DNA from: an uncultured Porphyromonadaceae bacterium
GTDB taxonomy: Bacteria; Bacteroidota; Bacteroidia; Bacteroidales; Muribaculaceae
DNA length: 33,458 bases
NCBI GenBank assembly: GCA_902461565.1
Contig: CABPYL010000034.1
Coordinates: 1-33,458, forward strand
Direction: 5' to 3'
Shown: piece after piece, positions 32,570 through 33,458 of the stretch
Position numbering within the stretch: position 1 is the stretch's first letter
Layout: each line of letters begins with the position of its first letter
Translations under genes and position numbers: made by a program
The notes under the pieces: model-generated
Database searches by the model: none
Seen by the model: the letters and a program-made list of their open reading frames with translations, nothing else
What the model was told of the DNA's origin: nothing

Positions 32570-33454
32570 ATGAGTAGCACTATTGAAATCACCAAGACTT
32601 GCGAGTGGTGCGGCAATACGTTCATAGCCCGCAAATGCACAACGCGATATTGTTCAAAGCGTTGTGCCGAACATGCCTACAAAGATGCCAAGCGAAAGGA
32701 GCACGTGGCGAAAGAACAGTCAAAGGCTAACAGTCCAAAGACAATCGAGAGCAGCCCATTTATCTCTCCTACTCAATGCGCCCGACTGTTAGGCGTAAGC
32801 AGAAGAAGTATCTACAATTATCTCGCCGCAAACTCTATCCCCTGTTTCCAGTTCAAGGGGAAAACCCTTATCAGCAGGGAGAGCCTCAATGCTCTCTTTG
32901 ACGGCTCTCATCACTATCAGTTGAGACCGGCAAAAGAGAAACAGCCGATAACGGAGTTCTATACCACAAAAGAAGTGCTGGAGAAATTCAGCATCAGCAA
33001 TTCATGGCTGTTCAAGGCAGCGAAAGAAAACAATTTTCCGAAAATTATCCAACGAGGCAAAACACTCTGGAGCAAACCGCATATCGACCGATTCTTTGCC
33101 AAGTCAGCCCCGAAAGAAGAAATAACCGAATGGTACACAGCAGCAGAGATACAGGAGCGTTATGGCATGACGCTCTCGGCAATCTATAATCTTGTGTCAA
33201 AAGAGAATATTCCAAAGAAGAAGGTCGGATGCGAGGCTCGGTATTCAAAATGGCATTTTGACAAAGCCAAAGGTGTTGCCGTCAATGAGCCGGACACCTA
33301 CACCATGCAGGAGGCAATGGCAAAATACAGCATGACACGCGACCAACTTTACCATTATATCAAGACCTACCGCATAAGTAAGGTTAAGGTTGGCAGAATC
33401 ATCAAAATATCCAAGCAAGAGCTTGATAATCTGTTTGCTCCACCCACGATATGA
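32570..33454 (+). CDS. Zinc-ribbon protein with four excisionase-type HTH domains
   Basis: A 294-residue probable DNA-binding protein of a mobile element. A zinc ribbon (Cys11, Cys14, Cys28, Cys32) opens it. Four similar units of about 50 residues follow, at roughly 62-112, 128-177, 185-235 and 241-292. Each has the pattern of an excisionase/MerR-like HTH (for example SPTQCARLLGVSRRSIYNYL and TMQEAMAKYSMTRDQLYHYI) and a short wing with basic residues. Proteins of this kind are common next to tyrosine recombinases in Bacteroidetes integrative elements. Base composition is clearly more AT-rich than mnmE, which suggests transfer. It may act as excisionase or as a regulator of the element; no integrase lies within the window. 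Confidence 0.82.
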   Translation: MSSTIEITKTCEWCGNTFIARKCTTRYCSKRCAEHAYKDAKRKEHVAKEQSKANSPKTIESSPFISPTQCARLLGVSRRSIYNYLAANSIPCFQFKGKTLISRESLNALFDGSHHYQLRPAKEKQPITEFYTTKEVLEKFSISNSWLFKAAKENNFPKIIQRGKTLWSKPHIDRFFAKSAPKEEITEWYTAAEIQERYGMTLSAIYNLVSKENIPKKKVGCEARYSKWHFDKAKGVAVNEPDTYTMQEAMAKYSMTRDQLYHYIKTYRISKVKVGRIIKISKQELDNLFAPPTI

Positions 33455-33458
33455 TGCG

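Noticed and set aside
32398..32640. Small minus-strand frame over the TTGCAC array
   Set aside because: It spans the repeat array and the start of the HTH gene; the repeated CK-type residues come from the DNA repeats, not from a protein family.

Overview
The window looks like a chromosomal segment of a Bacteroidales bacterium, most likely a Muribaculaceae (S24-7) relative. Three things support this. Genes are preceded by the Bacteroidetes promoter signature (a -7 box TAnnTTTG, sometimes with a TTG about 20 bp upstream) and usually lack clear Shine-Dalgarno sites. Families typical of the phylum are present: Omp28-related lipoproteins, a DUF6029-like barrel, a GH3/beta-lactamase fusion, GH89 and carboxy-terminal T9SS-like sorting tails. 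Core genes are fairly GC-rich with AT-rich intergenic DNA. The species assignment is inference.

Layout. 1-456 carries no credible gene, only a terminator hairpin and a 19-bp tandem duplication. A tRNA-Leu(CAG) follows on the minus strand with its own promoter and terminator. An operon at 698-5707 encodes RpiB, a 5'-nucleotidase-like lipoprotein and a GH3/beta-lactamase fusion, and ends in a strong terminator. A lone beta-lactamase-fold lipoprotein (5809-6942) and a convergent aldo/keto reductase follow. Two large exported minus-strand proteins with T9SS-like tails (8026-11382 and 11568-15350) flank a strongly folded intercistronic element. Divergent from them is a plus-strand operon (15612-19363): TlpA-like thioredoxin, DUF6029-like barrel, Omp28 lipoprotein and a small T9SS-tailed protein. 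The large minus-strand protein also holds an Omp28-like CxxC domain, so this block reads as one envelope/thiol locus.

Next come an exported carboxymuconolactone decarboxylase/cupin fusion, an acyltransferase-3 membrane protein divergent from an AraC regulator, a GH89 alpha-N-acetylglucosaminidase lipoprotein, a YbdG-type MscS channel and panB. Divergent from panB is a tightly overlapping operon bioA-bioF-DNA/RNA endonuclease-mnmE (27661-32306). After mnmE there is a terminator, an AT-richer region, four helically phased TTGCAC repeats, and a gene for a zinc-ribbon protein with four excisionase-type HTH units. This probably marks the edge of an integrative mobile element.

Most notable non-coding find: about 24873-25087 on the minus strand has a TTG-N20-TAATTTTG promoter, long-range complementary arms, two internal hairpins and an 11-bp terminator stem with a U-rich tail. 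Together these look like a complete, unrecognised small RNA gene of roughly 215 nt.
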